This document shows positions 28,951-36,907 of a stretch of 64,000 nucleotides of DNA, in pieces. Position numbers and translations under genes: made by a program. The stretch comes from Anaplasmataceae bacterium AB001_6 (GTDB lineage Bacteria; Pseudomonadota; Alphaproteobacteria; Rickettsiales; Anaplasmataceae), in assembly GCA_020002265.1 (NCBI GenBank), contig CP048228.1, positions 868,001 to 932,000 of the forward strand, read 5' to 3'. Position 1 is the first letter of the stretch; each line of letters opens with the position of its first letter. The notes beneath the pieces are model-generated. The model made no database searches and was not told the DNA's origin. It saw only the letters and a list, made by a program, of their open reading frames with translations.

Positions 28951-29751
28951 CTATACAAGATTGTTAACAAAATCATCCATCTCAAAATAACCAAACGGCA
29001 TATCTACAATCCATTTTGCTATTTTCAATGTGTTAAAGGCAAATAATTTACGATCTAAACAGCGATGCGCTAAACTCAATTGCTCAAAATTATTAGTAAA
29101 AAGCACTTCAATATCTGCAATAATACCACCAGATCTATTAGAAGATATATATATATCACCATTTGCTCTAGCAAATTCATGATTTGTAGGTTCATAAAAT
29201 TTGATACCACTACTATTTCTCTCATCACTTTGCAATATATCTTCCGCAACACTAATTGCCGTACCAGAAGGAATATCTTTTTTTAATCTGTTATGTTTTT
29301 CGATAATATCAATATCATATTCTTCAGTATCTAATTTTTGCGCAATATCTTTTGAAACTCGTCTTAACAATGCAACTGAAATACTCATATTTGCTGCCCA
29401 AAATATTTTATTTTTTTGTGATATAGTATACATATGTTCAAATAAATCATGACCTGTTGTTCCAGATATCAATATTTTATTTTCAAGAACAACAAGAGAA
29501 TCAAGTATGCTTTTTAATCCATCAGGAGAAGAAAAATCGATTATCAGATCCACCGCTTGGCACAATTCAAGTACGCTACGAGATTCAACAATATCGGTAT
29601 TAATATCACAGGCGCAACCTATATCTCTAGAATCATAATTAACACCACAACCAGCTATGAGTTTAAAATTTTCACTATTAGAAAAAAATAACATCTTAAC
29701 TATATTGGAAGCAGTCTTACCGAAGCTCCCTACTATACCAACTTTATACAT
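28951..29751 (-). CDS. dapB: 4-hydroxy-tetrahydrodipicolinate reductase
   Basis: NAD(P)H-dependent step of the diaminopimelate/lysine pathway, needed for peptidoglycan cross-links. The 266-residue product has a Rossmann start VGIVGSFGKTAS, DLIIDFSSPDG, ISGTTGH, ANMSISVALL and the active-site region IIEKHNRLKKDIPSGTA. The last keeps the catalytic His and Lys but differs from the usual HHRHK by Asn and Leu at two neighbouring positions. Thirteen bases separate it from the upstream flavin reductase gene, so co-transcription is likely. Confidence 0.94.
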   Translation of the reverse strand: MYKVGIVGSFGKTASNIVKMLFFSNSENFKLIAGCGVNYDSRDIGCACDINTDIVESRSVLELCQAVDLIIDFSSPDGLKSILDSLVVLENKILISGTTGHDLFEHMYTISQKNKIFWAANMSISVALLRRVSKDIAQKLDTEEYDIDIIEKHNRLKKDIPSGTAISVAEDILQSDERNSSGIKFYEPTNHEFARANGDIYISSNRSGGIIADIEVLFTNNFEQLSLAHRCLDRKLFAFNTLKIAKWIVDMPFGYFEMDDFVNNLV

Positions 29752-29764
29752 ATAAGGCTACAAA

Positions 29765-30235
29765 TTAGAGGCTATTATACTTACCTTCATAAAAAACTAA
29801 AGACTTGCGATCAGGGAAATAATCACAAATTTTAACATTACCTACTACAATTGTATGATCACCTCCTTCATACATACGGTATGTAGTACAATCAAAATAA
29901 GCAGAAGATTTTTTAACAATACAATCTGTTTTACCAATTGATATTAATTTGTCCGGCCACTTTGATGCATCATGTCCAGCAAAAATCTTGGCGACATCTA
30001 CTTGTTTATAATTAAGTACACTGATAGTAAAAGAGCTCCCCATTGTAATATATTGAAGACGATGTGCGGTATTTTCAATACTAAACAATACTAATTTCGG
30101 CTCTAACGAAACTGCATTAAAAGAACCTACTGTAATACCCCAAGGATTTCCTTCATTTAATCCAGCTATAACAGCAACACCAACAGGAAATTTAGCTAAA
30201 CATCTCCTAAAGAACATAGTATCATTTTCCATCAA
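29765..30235 (-). CDS. Flavin reductase-domain protein
   Basis: 156-residue protein of the flavin reductase-like (DIM6/NTAB) family, which binds FMN and reduces free flavin with NAD(P)H or acts as the reductase half of two-component monooxygenases. Supporting segments are FRRCLAKFPVGVAVIAG, NPWGITVGSFNAVSLEPKLV and SSFTISVLNYKQVDVAKIFA, followed by the C-terminal YEGGDHTIVVGNV with the conserved DH. Length is normal. It sits between ubiA (14 bases upstream) and dapB in a same-strand run. Its oxygenase partner is not apparent here. Confidence 0.9.
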   Translation of the reverse strand: MMENDTMFFRRCLAKFPVGVAVIAGLNEGNPWGITVGSFNAVSLEPKLVLFSIENTAHRLQYITMGSSFTISVLNYKQVDVAKIFAGHDASKWPDKLISIGKTDCIVKKSSAYFDCTTYRMYEGGDHTIVVGNVKICDYFPDRKSLVFYEGKYNSL

Positions 30236-30249
30236 AAATCACTCTCAGA

Positions 30250-31137
30250 TTATAAAGAAGAAAATAAAAATAATAGACTAATAATAGGCCCTATGCAATA
30301 TGCAGTCAAAGTGAAATAATGAGAACAACTTTTAGGATTTTCTATATTTAGATATGCAAAGACATATCTTTTATGTAAAAATGATAATATGGCAGCAATT
30401 GGCACCAATAATATCACGCTATCAGAAAATTTAAGCAAAGAAATCATCCAGAAAAGAATTGCTAAATTAAATATTTTTATCAAAGAATCTAGATTGCTTC
30501 CCAAAGTAGTCAAAGCCATGGATTTTAGCCCTAACTCTTTATCATATATTTTATCTTGATGAGCATAGATAGTATCGTAAAAAATAGTCCATAGAATACA
30601 TCCTATATATAAAAGAACAGATTGGAAAGTGATTTCACCCAAAATAGCGAGAGTAACAAATAAAGCTCCAGAATTAAATATGAATCCTAAAAAAATCTGC
30701 GGATAATCAAAAAATCTCTTCACAAAAGGATAACATATAATCCCTATACCTATTAATAATCCCATTAACAGGGCTTTTAATCCAATAAAAAAAAGCATCC
30801 CCAAACCCATTGCTGAAAGCAAGATCATCAAAAATAGCGCTTCTTTTATCGAAACTTCTTTAATCACTAAAACCCGTTCTTTTGTTCTCTCCACATTAAT
30901 ATCAATATTTCTATCCGCTATATCATTGATAATGCAGCCTGCAGATCTAGCCACAAAAGATCCAATAAGAAAAAATCCAAACCAAAGGAGAAAATTCTCT
31001 ATTTCACAGTATAAATTAAATAGCTGAAATAAACAGGGAAAAAAAACTAATAATGTTCCCACAGGATTAAAAAATCTTATTAAATTCAGATAATTAATAA
31101 TTTTCTTTCTAGAATCAAATAATTTTGTGTCATTCAT
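30250..31137 (-). CDS. ubiA: 4-hydroxybenzoate polyprenyltransferase
   Basis: Integral membrane prenyltransferase that attaches the polyprenyl tail in ubiquinone synthesis. The 295-residue product is polytopic, with both aspartate-rich motifs visible: NDIADRNIDINVERTKER (first) and YAHQDKIYDKELGLKSMA (second), which bind magnesium-diphosphate. Length is normal. It leads a minus-strand run ubiA, flavin reductase, dapB, pstB. Ubiquinol is the substrate of the bd oxidase encoded at 19.6-22.1 kb. Confidence 0.95.
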   Translation of the reverse strand: MNDTKLFDSRKKIINYLNLIRFFNPVGTLLVFFPCLFQLFNLYCEIENFLLWFGFFLIGSFVARSAGCIINDIADRNIDINVERTKERVLVIKEVSIKEALFLMILLSAMGLGMLFFIGLKALLMGLLIGIGIICYPFVKRFFDYPQIFLGFIFNSGALFVTLAILGEITFQSVLLYIGCILWTIFYDTIYAHQDKIYDKELGLKSMALTTLGSNLDSLIKIFNLAILFWMISLLKFSDSVILLVPIAAILSFLHKRYVFAYLNIENPKSCSHYFTLTAYCIGPIISLLFLFSSL

Positions 31138-31383
31138 GTTACGGAATATCTAGAACAATTGCGAAATAAAACAAGGCGCTAAAACATAAAACTTTACTTA
31201 AGTTATGATAAAAATCAAAAAAATATCATTATAAGAGTATTAATACTCAATAAATTTATTGATTTACCATAAACATAAAACTTAAATTAGAACAAAAAAC
31301 AATTAAAATAAAAAATATAAGAAGTTCTAATTTATATAAACAGAATATTAACGCAAAAGTTTTAACATTATACTAATATAATT
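31138..31383. promoter_or_regulatory. Divergent ubiA/mnmE intergenic region with a 14-bp palindrome
   Basis: This 246-base AT-rich gap separates divergent genes, so it must hold both promoters. A perfect 14-bp palindrome GAGTATTAATACTC lies at 31235-31248 and could be an operator or a small hairpin. A TATACT at 31369-31374 just before the mnmE ATG could be a -10 box. No gene is seen. Confidence 0.35.
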
Positions 31384-32712
31384 ATGAATACAATATTCGC
31401 CCTTTCAACAATATTTGGTAAATCAGGAATAGCAATATTTAGAATATCCGGAGAAGACGCTTTTAAAACAATCAAACAACTTAAAATAACCAAAGAGTTA
31501 AAACCAAGAAGTGCAAATTTATGTAAAATATTCGACGAAGATGATGCAGAAATAGATAATTGCATCGTTATAAAATTTATAGCACCAAATAGCTTTACAG
31601 GTGAAAACATGGTGGAAATTCAAGCACATGGAAGTATAGCAATAATTAACAAAGTAACGCAAATATTAAGCCAAATTTTTAGAATTGCAGAACCAGGAGA
31701 ATTTTCTAAAAGAGCATTTGAAAATAATAAGATGAATCTTATTGAAGCAGAAGGTTTATCAGATCTAATAGAAGCAGAAACTGAAGCACAACTAAAACAA
31801 GCAATACAACATACTTCTGGTCAATCGGGTGAAAAATATAATACATGGTATAAAAAAATATTAGAAATATTCTCTTTTAATGAAAGCATAATAGATTTTG
31901 CAGAAGCAGAAGAAGATGTGCCAAATAACATGTTGCAAACAATGATGAAAAAAATCAACTTCTTAAAAGAAGAGTTAATTGAAACTTTGGATGATAATCA
32001 AATAGGAGAAAAAATAAAAGAAGGCTTTAAGATATCGATCATAGGGAAACCAAATGTTGGAAAATCTTCTTTATTAAATAAAATAGCAAAAAGAGAGGTG
32101 GCTATAGTTTCAAATATAAAGGGTACAACTAGAGATATAATATCATTAGATATTAATTTGAAAGGCTACCCTATCACAATATATGACACAGCAGGCATAA
32201 GAAATGCCAATAATGAAATAGAAAATATCGGCATAAGAAAAGCAATTGAAAGTGCCCAAATTGCTGACTTTATAATTCTAATATCTACAATGGAATATAT
32301 AACAGAAAATAGTACGATGTTAGATCAGATTGGAGTTGATGAAAAAAAAATTATTAGAGTAATTAGCAAAAAGGATCAAATAAATAATGTGGAAGAAGTA
32401 CAAAAACAATATCCAAAAGACATCCTATATAGCAAAAATGATACAATAACCATAGATATCATAATGGATGAAATCTACAATAAAATAAAGAAAATGGATA
32501 TTTTTCCTGCAGTAATAATAAGAAATAGACATAGAAACAATATTACATCTATGCTAGAAAAAATTTCCACGATAGATGCAAAAATGCCTCCTGAAATAAT
32601 TGCTGAACAATTAAGATCTTGTAGCAAAAATATAGAAAATATAACTGGTCAATCAATTGAAAATGATCAGATTTTAGATGAAATATTTAGCACTTTTTGT
32701 ATAGGAAAATAG
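31384..32712 (+). CDS. mnmE: tRNA uridine-5-carboxymethylaminomethyl modification GTPase MnmE
   Basis: With MnmG it installs the cmnm5 group on wobble U34 of several tRNAs. The 442-residue product has the N-terminal folate-binding domain (TIFGKSGIAIFRISG, APNSFTGENMVEIQAHGS), a G domain with P-loop GKPNVGKSS, KGTTRD, and DTAGIR, and the C-terminal catalytic motif ending FCIGK with the conserved cysteine. Length is normal. MnmG is not in the window. The start codon is only 10 bases after a possible -10 box, so the leader would be very short. Confidence 0.97.
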   Translation: MNTIFALSTIFGKSGIAIFRISGEDAFKTIKQLKITKELKPRSANLCKIFDEDDAEIDNCIVIKFIAPNSFTGENMVEIQAHGSIAIINKVTQILSQIFRIAEPGEFSKRAFENNKMNLIEAEGLSDLIEAETEAQLKQAIQHTSGQSGEKYNTWYKKILEIFSFNESIIDFAEAEEDVPNNMLQTMMKKINFLKEELIETLDDNQIGEKIKEGFKISIIGKPNVGKSSLLNKIAKREVAIVSNIKGTTRDIISLDINLKGYPITIYDTAGIRNANNEIENIGIRKAIESAQIADFIILISTMEYITENSTMLDQIGVDEKKIIRVISKKDQINNVEEVQKQYPKDILYSKNDTITIDIIMDEIYNKIKKMDIFPAVIIRNRHRNNITSMLEKISTIDAKMPPEIIAEQLRSCSKNIENITGQSIENDQILDEIFSTFCIGK

Positions 32713-32864
32713 CATATAACATTAATTCACATATTATTATATTAACATTCTAATTACCAAAATATATTAAATATTTTGATAATTTATATTTTTTTTGCAT
32801 AAAATATTTTAAAAAACATATTATATGTAGTATACTATTGCATTCAATATAATATTTTGTACTG

Positions 32865-33485
32865 ATGTTTGAAAATAATAATATAGATAATAATAATATA
32901 GATAATAATAATATAGATAATAATGTAGATAATTATTTTGCAGAAGATATGCATCCACTTTCTGATGAATCACAACCAGAATATGATTTATTAAAAGAAA
33001 TGCCTCTGAAAGATAATAAGCCTAAAATTGACGATAGTAACAGCGATATGCAAATAGCTTATACATCATTACAGCAAAAGATTAACGAAAATAACAATTT
33101 AATGCTTAAAATTCACACAAAGATGGATTTGCTAAAAGATAAAACAATAGGCATTACATCAAAGATGATAGATTTGCTAAAAGATAAAAAAACGCTAATT
33201 ACATCAGAGATAAATCATATGATGGCTGATATCAAAGATGTTACATCAGAGATATATTATGTGAAAAATGACATCAAAAACATTACATCAGAGATAGATT
33301 GTATGAAAGATGACATCAAAAATGTTACATCAGAGATGAATTGTATGAAAGATGACGTCAATTATATGATGAAGGAATATAAACCTCGAAGTTGGCTAAA
33401 AACAACAGCACTGAATATCACAGCATCTTTGGTAGTACAAGGGTTATTTATTTGCATTGCTAAGGGTATAAAACAGGAAAACTAA
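32865..33485 (+). CDS. Repeat-family protein 1: Asn/Asp-rich N-terminus, coiled coil, C-terminal hydrophobic segment
   Basis: First of five tandem paralogues; no known family recognised. The 206-residue product starts with three in-frame NNNID units from a 15-bp microsatellite. A half-unit (EYDLLKEMPLKDNKPKIDD) related to the 37-residue repeat of its neighbours follows, then a coiled coil built from 14-residue units such as KDDIKNVTSEMNC. After YKPRSW it ends in a hydrophobic helix at about 180-198. The segment KDDVNYMMKEYKPRSW is nearly shared with the next gene. No Shine-Dalgarno sequence precedes the ATG. Fibrous plus membrane-tail design suggests an anchored surface or effector protein; this is inference. 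Confidence 0.76.
   Translation: MFENNNIDNNNIDNNNIDNNVDNYFAEDMHPLSDESQPEYDLLKEMPLKDNKPKIDDSNSDMQIAYTSLQQKINENNNLMLKIHTKMDLLKDKTIGITSKMIDLLKDKKTLITSEINHMMADIKDVTSEIYYVKNDIKNITSEIDCMKDDIKNVTSEMNCMKDDVNYMMKEYKPRSWLKTTALNITASLVVQGLFICIAKGIKQEN
32874..32918 (+). repeat. 15-bp in-frame microsatellite (3 copies)
   Basis: The unit AATAATAATATAGAT occurs three times exactly and is followed by a partial, variant fourth copy. It encodes NNNID repeats at the N-terminus of repeat-family protein 1. Changes in copy number would keep the frame. Confidence 0.9.
33219..33386 (+). repeat. 42-bp tandem repeats encoding coiled-coil double heptads
   Basis: Units start at 33219, 33261, 33303 and 33345, each 42 bases (14 residues, two heptads), for example ATGAAAGATGACATCAAAAA at the start of the third. 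The second to fourth units differ at few bases. A related, more diverged block occurs in the next gene around 33870-33940. Confidence 0.88.
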
Positions 33486-33606
33486 ACCTAAACTAGTGGA
33501 GATGATAAATTTTATGAAAAATTTCAATGTTGAAATAAAAAGAATATTATTGTCTCTTCTTTGGGAATTTTGTTATGACTTTTCGTAGAAAATTATATAT
33601 AGCTTT

Positions 33607-34086
33607 ATGCCTAATTATAACGATATAACAAATAGCATTGAAACTATTAATTCTGTTAACACTTCTGCAGAAGATATAGACCAGCTTTTCGATGATCTAC
33701 ATGCACGATATGATTTATTAGAAGAGATTCTTTTAAAAAATAATGATCCTAAAGATGAGGATATTAACATTCAAATTAGGATAGATTTGTTAAAAAGAAA
33801 ATTAATAAAAACTATGTCAGAGAAGAACTATATGATAGATGACACCAAAGAAATTATATCAAAGAAAAACTGTATGAAAGATGACATCAAAAACATTAAA
33901 TCAGAGATGAAATGTACAAAAGATGACATCAATTATGTGATGAAGAAATATAAACCTCAAAGTTGGACAATGATATTATTAGATACCATAGTGAGGAATA
34001 TAGTGCACGTTGTATATAAAAAATATGATTCCTGGGATAAGCGTAACAAAACTAGCTCTATAGATGAAAATTCTTACTATGGATAA
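33607..34086 (+). CDS. Repeat-family protein 2 (one 37-residue unit plus coiled coil)
   Basis: 159-residue paralogue. It begins with the leader NYNDITNSIETIN shared with protein 3, carries one repeat unit (SAEDIDQLFDDLHARYDLLE and the following EILLKNNDPKDEDIN), then a coiled coil with KDDIKNIKSEMKCTKDDINY and the KKYKPQSW motif shared with protein 1. It ends with a moderately hydrophobic helix and a charged tail. It thus combines the front of protein 3 with the back of protein 1, as expected from recombination in an array. No Shine-Dalgarno sequence is seen. Its last 8 bases overlap the start of protein 3. Confidence 0.75.
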   Translation: MPNYNDITNSIETINSVNTSAEDIDQLFDDLHARYDLLEEILLKNNDPKDEDINIQIRIDLLKRKLIKTMSEKNYMIDDTKEIISKKNCMKDDIKNIKSEMKCTKDDINYVMKKYKPQSWTMILLDTIVRNIVHVVYKKYDSWDKRNKTSSIDENSYYG

Positions 34087-34915
34087 TTACAACGATATAA
34101 CAAATAGCATTGAAACTATTAATTTTGCTAACACTTCTGCAGAAGATATACATCAGCCTTCTGATGATCTACATGCAAAATGTGATTTATTAGAAGAGAT
34201 TCTTCCAGAAAATAATGATTCTAAAGATGAAGATATTAACAGCGATTCTGCAGAAGATATAGATCAGCTTTTCGATGATCTAAATGCAAAATATGATTTA
34301 TTAGAAGAGATTCTTTCAGAAAATAATGATTCTAAAGATGAGGATATTAACAGCGATTCTGCAGAAGATATACATCAGCCTTCTGATGATCTACATGCAA
34401 AATGTGATTTATTAGAAGAGATTCTTCCAGAAAATAATGATTCTAAAGATGAGGATATTAACAGCGATTCTGCAGAAGATATAGATCAGCTTTTCGATGA
34501 TCTAAATGCAAAATGTGATTTATTAAAAGAGATTCTTCCAGAAAATAATGATCCTAAAGATAAGGATATTAACAGCGATTCTGCAGAAGATATAGATCAG
34601 CCTTCTGATGATCTACATGCAAAATGTGATTTATTAGAGACAACAATTAGAGAAAATAACAAACTAATAGATGAAATGTACCAAGAATTACGCAGTACAA
34701 AAAAACAAATAAAATCAACAAACGATATTATAGATATTTTGCATGAAATATCGCGCAACCTTAGTGAAAAAAGTTTTACTGAGAAAATACAACAAATTAC
34801 AGCTCAAGTTCTTCTTACATATACATTAAGACTCTTAATATGTTCAGCATATTCGGGAATAATGTATATATTTGATGTAATAAAAGCGTTCGCCGTTCGA
34901 ATGCGCCTTTTATAG
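34079..34915 (+). CDS. Repeat-family protein 3 (five 37-residue units, C-terminal membrane helix)
   Basis: 278-residue paralogue with the highest repeat number. The leader NYNDITNSIETIN matches protein 2, so I chose ATG at 34079 rather than 34064. Five units of exactly 37 residues follow (SAEDIDQPSDDLHAKCDLLE and EILPENNDSKDEDINSD variants). A predicted coiled coil (about 190-230) comes next, then a hydrophobic segment LLTYTLRLLICSAYSGIMYI near the C-terminus. The repeats are very acidic, with alternating Cys or Tyr before DLLEE. Function unknown; the tail-anchored design could place the repeats on a membrane face. Confidence 0.76.
   Translation: MDNYNDITNSIETINFANTSAEDIHQPSDDLHAKCDLLEEILPENNDSKDEDINSDSAEDIDQLFDDLNAKYDLLEEILSENNDSKDEDINSDSAEDIHQPSDDLHAKCDLLEEILPENNDSKDEDINSDSAEDIDQLFDDLNAKCDLLKEILPENNDPKDKDINSDSAEDIDQPSDDLHAKCDLLETTIRENNKLIDEMYQELRSTKKQIKSTNDIIDILHEISRNLSEKSFTEKIQQITAQVLLTYTLRLLICSAYSGIMYIFDVIKAFAVRMRLL
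34136..34646 (+). repeat. 111-bp tandem repeat block in repeat-family gene 3
   Basis: The motif TCTGCAGAAGATATA begins units at 34136, 34247, 34358, 34469 and 34580, a perfect 111-base period. The fifth unit is cut after about two thirds. Units are nearly identical at silent positions as well. A PstI-like CTGCAG occurs at the head of every unit. Confidence 0.97.
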
Positions 34916-34945
34916 AATCTCTCTTATCCATTTTGATTTATAATC

Positions 34946-35653
34946 ATGATATCTGAAATAAATGATGAAGCAGAAGCTAAAAATGCAGTAATTAGTAATA
35001 ATTCTATAGAAGATGTATTACCTTCTATTAATATGCAAGAAAAATGTGATTTATTAAAAGAGATTCTTCTAGAAAATAATGATCCTAAAGATGAAGATAT
35101 TAACAGCGATTCTGCAGAAGATATAGATCAGCCTTCTGATGATCTACATGCAAAATATGATTTATTAGAAGAGATTCTTCCAGAAAATAATGATCCTAAA
35201 GATGAAGATATTAACAGCGATTCTGCAGAAGATATAGATCAGCCTTCTGATGATCTACACGCAAGATGTGATTTATTAGAAGAAATGTGTATAATAAATA
35301 AAAATAAAAAATCTGAAATGAAAAAGATGCTACATGAGCTAAAAGAACAAAGTGTGCTAGATGATGATGTTATTAATTCTTTGCATAAAGCATTTCAACA
35401 TAAAGATGCTTTTCAAACGAGATTAACATTTATAATAACAACTGCTATTGATTATATAGTAGATAAGATATTTTCTAAAAAGATCATACCAAAAACCGAA
35501 AAGTTCTTTAAATCTACACCTAATGCTATTAAGAAGCATGAAAAACTCAGAAATATGAGGATTAGAAAAAAGCAAGAGGAATGGAAAAAAGAAGGCGAGG
35601 TAGACCAGGATTTTTTGAAAAATACAATAAAAGAAGATGTTTTACGACGATGA
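34946..35653 (+). CDS. Repeat-family protein 4 (half plus two 37-residue units, basic C-terminus)
   Basis: 235-residue paralogue. Its leader (EAEAKNAV, NNSIEDVLPSINMQEKCDLL) is shared with protein 5 rather than proteins 2 and 3. Half a repeat unit and two full units (starting at 35111 and 35222) follow. Next come a charged helical stretch and an amphipathic C-terminus that is very basic (KKHEKLRNMRIRKKQEEWKK), unlike the others. A TATAAT ends 1 base before the ATG; there is no Shine-Dalgarno sequence. No function is known. Confidence 0.75.
   Translation: MISEINDEAEAKNAVISNNSIEDVLPSINMQEKCDLLKEILLENNDPKDEDINSDSAEDIDQPSDDLHAKYDLLEEILPENNDPKDEDINSDSAEDIDQPSDDLHARCDLLEEMCIINKNKKSEMKKMLHELKEQSVLDDDVINSLHKAFQHKDAFQTRLTFIITTAIDYIVDKIFSKKIIPKTEKFFKSTPNAIKKHEKLRNMRIRKKQEEWKKEGEVDQDFLKNTIKEDVLRR
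35111..35288 (+). repeat. 111-bp repeat units in repeat-family gene 4
   Basis: Two units start at 35111 and 35222 with the same 111-base period and almost the same bases as those at 34136-34646. A half unit precedes them from about 35037. Confidence 0.95.
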
Positions 35654-35660
35654 TATAATA

Positions 35661-36176
35661 ATGTTTGAAACAAAAAATGAAGCGGAAGCTATCAGCATCG
35701 TGCCTAATAATAATTCTATAGAAGATGTATTATATTCTATTAATACGCAAGAAAAATGTAATTTATTAGAAGAAATGCCTCCAGAAAATAATGATCCTAA
35801 AGATGAAGATATTAACAGCGATTCTGCAAAAGATATACATCAGTCTTCCGATGATCTACACGCAAAATTTGATTTATTAAAAAAGATGTGTATAACAAAT
35901 AAAAGTAAAATATCTAAAATAAAAAAGAAGTTGAGTAATATAAAAAAACAAATTGAAATAGATGATAATACTGTTGATTCTTTGCATAAAATAAAAATGT
36001 CTGAAAATTTTAAACCTAGAGATTTTGCTGTCACCCTATTAAACTCTACACTGTCAGAGATCATATCAAGCAGTATCAATGAGAAAATCTGTTATGTCAC
36101 TAGAAAAATCCAATTTAGGAATATGTTTATATGTAATTTATTCGAATCTATGAATGGCTTGGATGAATATTTATAG
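35661..36176 (+). CDS. Repeat-family protein 5 (one and a half 37-residue units)
   Basis: 171-residue paralogue. I start it at ATG 35661 (MFETKNEAEA), which aligns with the leader of protein 4 and avoids overlapping it; an ATG at 35637 would overlap protein 4 by 17 bases. The leader NNSIEDVLYSINTQEKCNLL is followed by a half unit and one unit at 35823 (SAKDIHQSSDDLHAKFDLLK), then a lysine-rich coiled coil and a weakly hydrophobic C-terminal region. No Shine-Dalgarno sequence. Last clear member of the array. Confidence 0.73.
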   Translation: MFETKNEAEAISIVPNNNSIEDVLYSINTQEKCNLLEEMPPENNDPKDEDINSDSAKDIHQSSDDLHAKFDLLKKMCITNKSKISKIKKKLSNIKKQIEIDDNTVDSLHKIKMSENFKPRDFAVTLLNSTLSEIISSSINEKICYVTRKIQFRNMFICNLFESMNGLDEYL

Positions 36177-36331
36177 CTGTAAAATTTAGGATATTTAGGA
36201 TATTATATATATATTTTAAGTTTTTGCTTACATTATATACATTTTCATTTTATCTTCCTGCTGTGTATATTTTTTTATCTTATCTAGCTTCATTACAAGA
36301 TAATTTTCCTATTTTTTTATAATTGTTATTT

Positions 36332-36835
36332 ATGACACATAATTTACATAATTTAGATGTGGTTACTGGTATATCATCATCACACTTAGATGATGCTAAA
36401 ATAAGTTGTGAAGTAACAGCCGGCAAAGGAGGAATTGATGATCATTTACCAGATTTTTTTAAAAATCTACAAGAAAATGATAAACTATCGCATCTTATAT
36501 ATATTGATGCGAAAATAAAAAACTTAGAATCTGATTTAGAAAGAAATACACATTTTCTAATAGAGATCTTAACTAAATTGAAGAAATTAGAGGAAAAATA
36601 TGAAAAATTAACTGAATCATCAGAACAGCAAAAACAACTAAATGATTTTATACAAAAAAACTATCTTGAAACTACATTAGTACAGAAAATTGAAACAAAA
36701 TTTGTAAAAAGCTTAAAATGGCTTGGAGCTGCTTTTTTCAGCTTATTGACTATTGGAGGAATATTGAAGATAACGTCATATATTACTGAATTTATTTTTA
36801 AGAAAAAACCATCAATACTTGGCAAAGATGACTAA
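36332..36835 (+). CDS. Hypothetical coiled-coil protein with C-terminal membrane helix
   Basis: 167-residue protein next to the repeat array, without the 37-residue repeat. It has an N-terminal soluble part (HNLHNLDVVTGISSSHLDDA), a long coiled coil at about 50-105 (DAKIKNLESDLERNTHFLIE, TKLKKLEEKYEKLTES), and a hydrophobic helix WLGAAFFSLLTIGGILKITS followed by a lysine-rich tail. The layout (coiled coil then tail anchor) parallels the array proteins, so a related role is plausible. TATAAT at 36318-36323 lies 8 bases before the ATG and would give an almost leaderless transcript; a TTG at 36323 is a poorer start. Confidence 0.7.
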   Translation: MTHNLHNLDVVTGISSSHLDDAKISCEVTAGKGGIDDHLPDFFKNLQENDKLSHLIYIDAKIKNLESDLERNTHFLIEILTKLKKLEEKYEKLTESSEQQKQLNDFIQKNYLETTLVQKIETKFVKSLKWLGAAFFSLLTIGGILKITSYITEFIFKKKPSILGKDD

Positions 36836-36907
36836 TCCATTGAAATATTGATAGCGTTTCCAGCAACAAACATTTCTATAGAAGTTAATCTAACATAGTG
36901 ATATTTT

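Noticed and set aside
33514-33588. 24-codon frame between repeat genes 1 and 2
   Set aside because: Too short, poor ribosome site spacing, and no resemblance to neighbours; chance frame or relic.
34136-35933. Possible CRISPR array in the 111-bp repeat region
   Set aside because: Repeats are head-to-tail without unique spacers, multiples of three, and lie in frame within protein genes.
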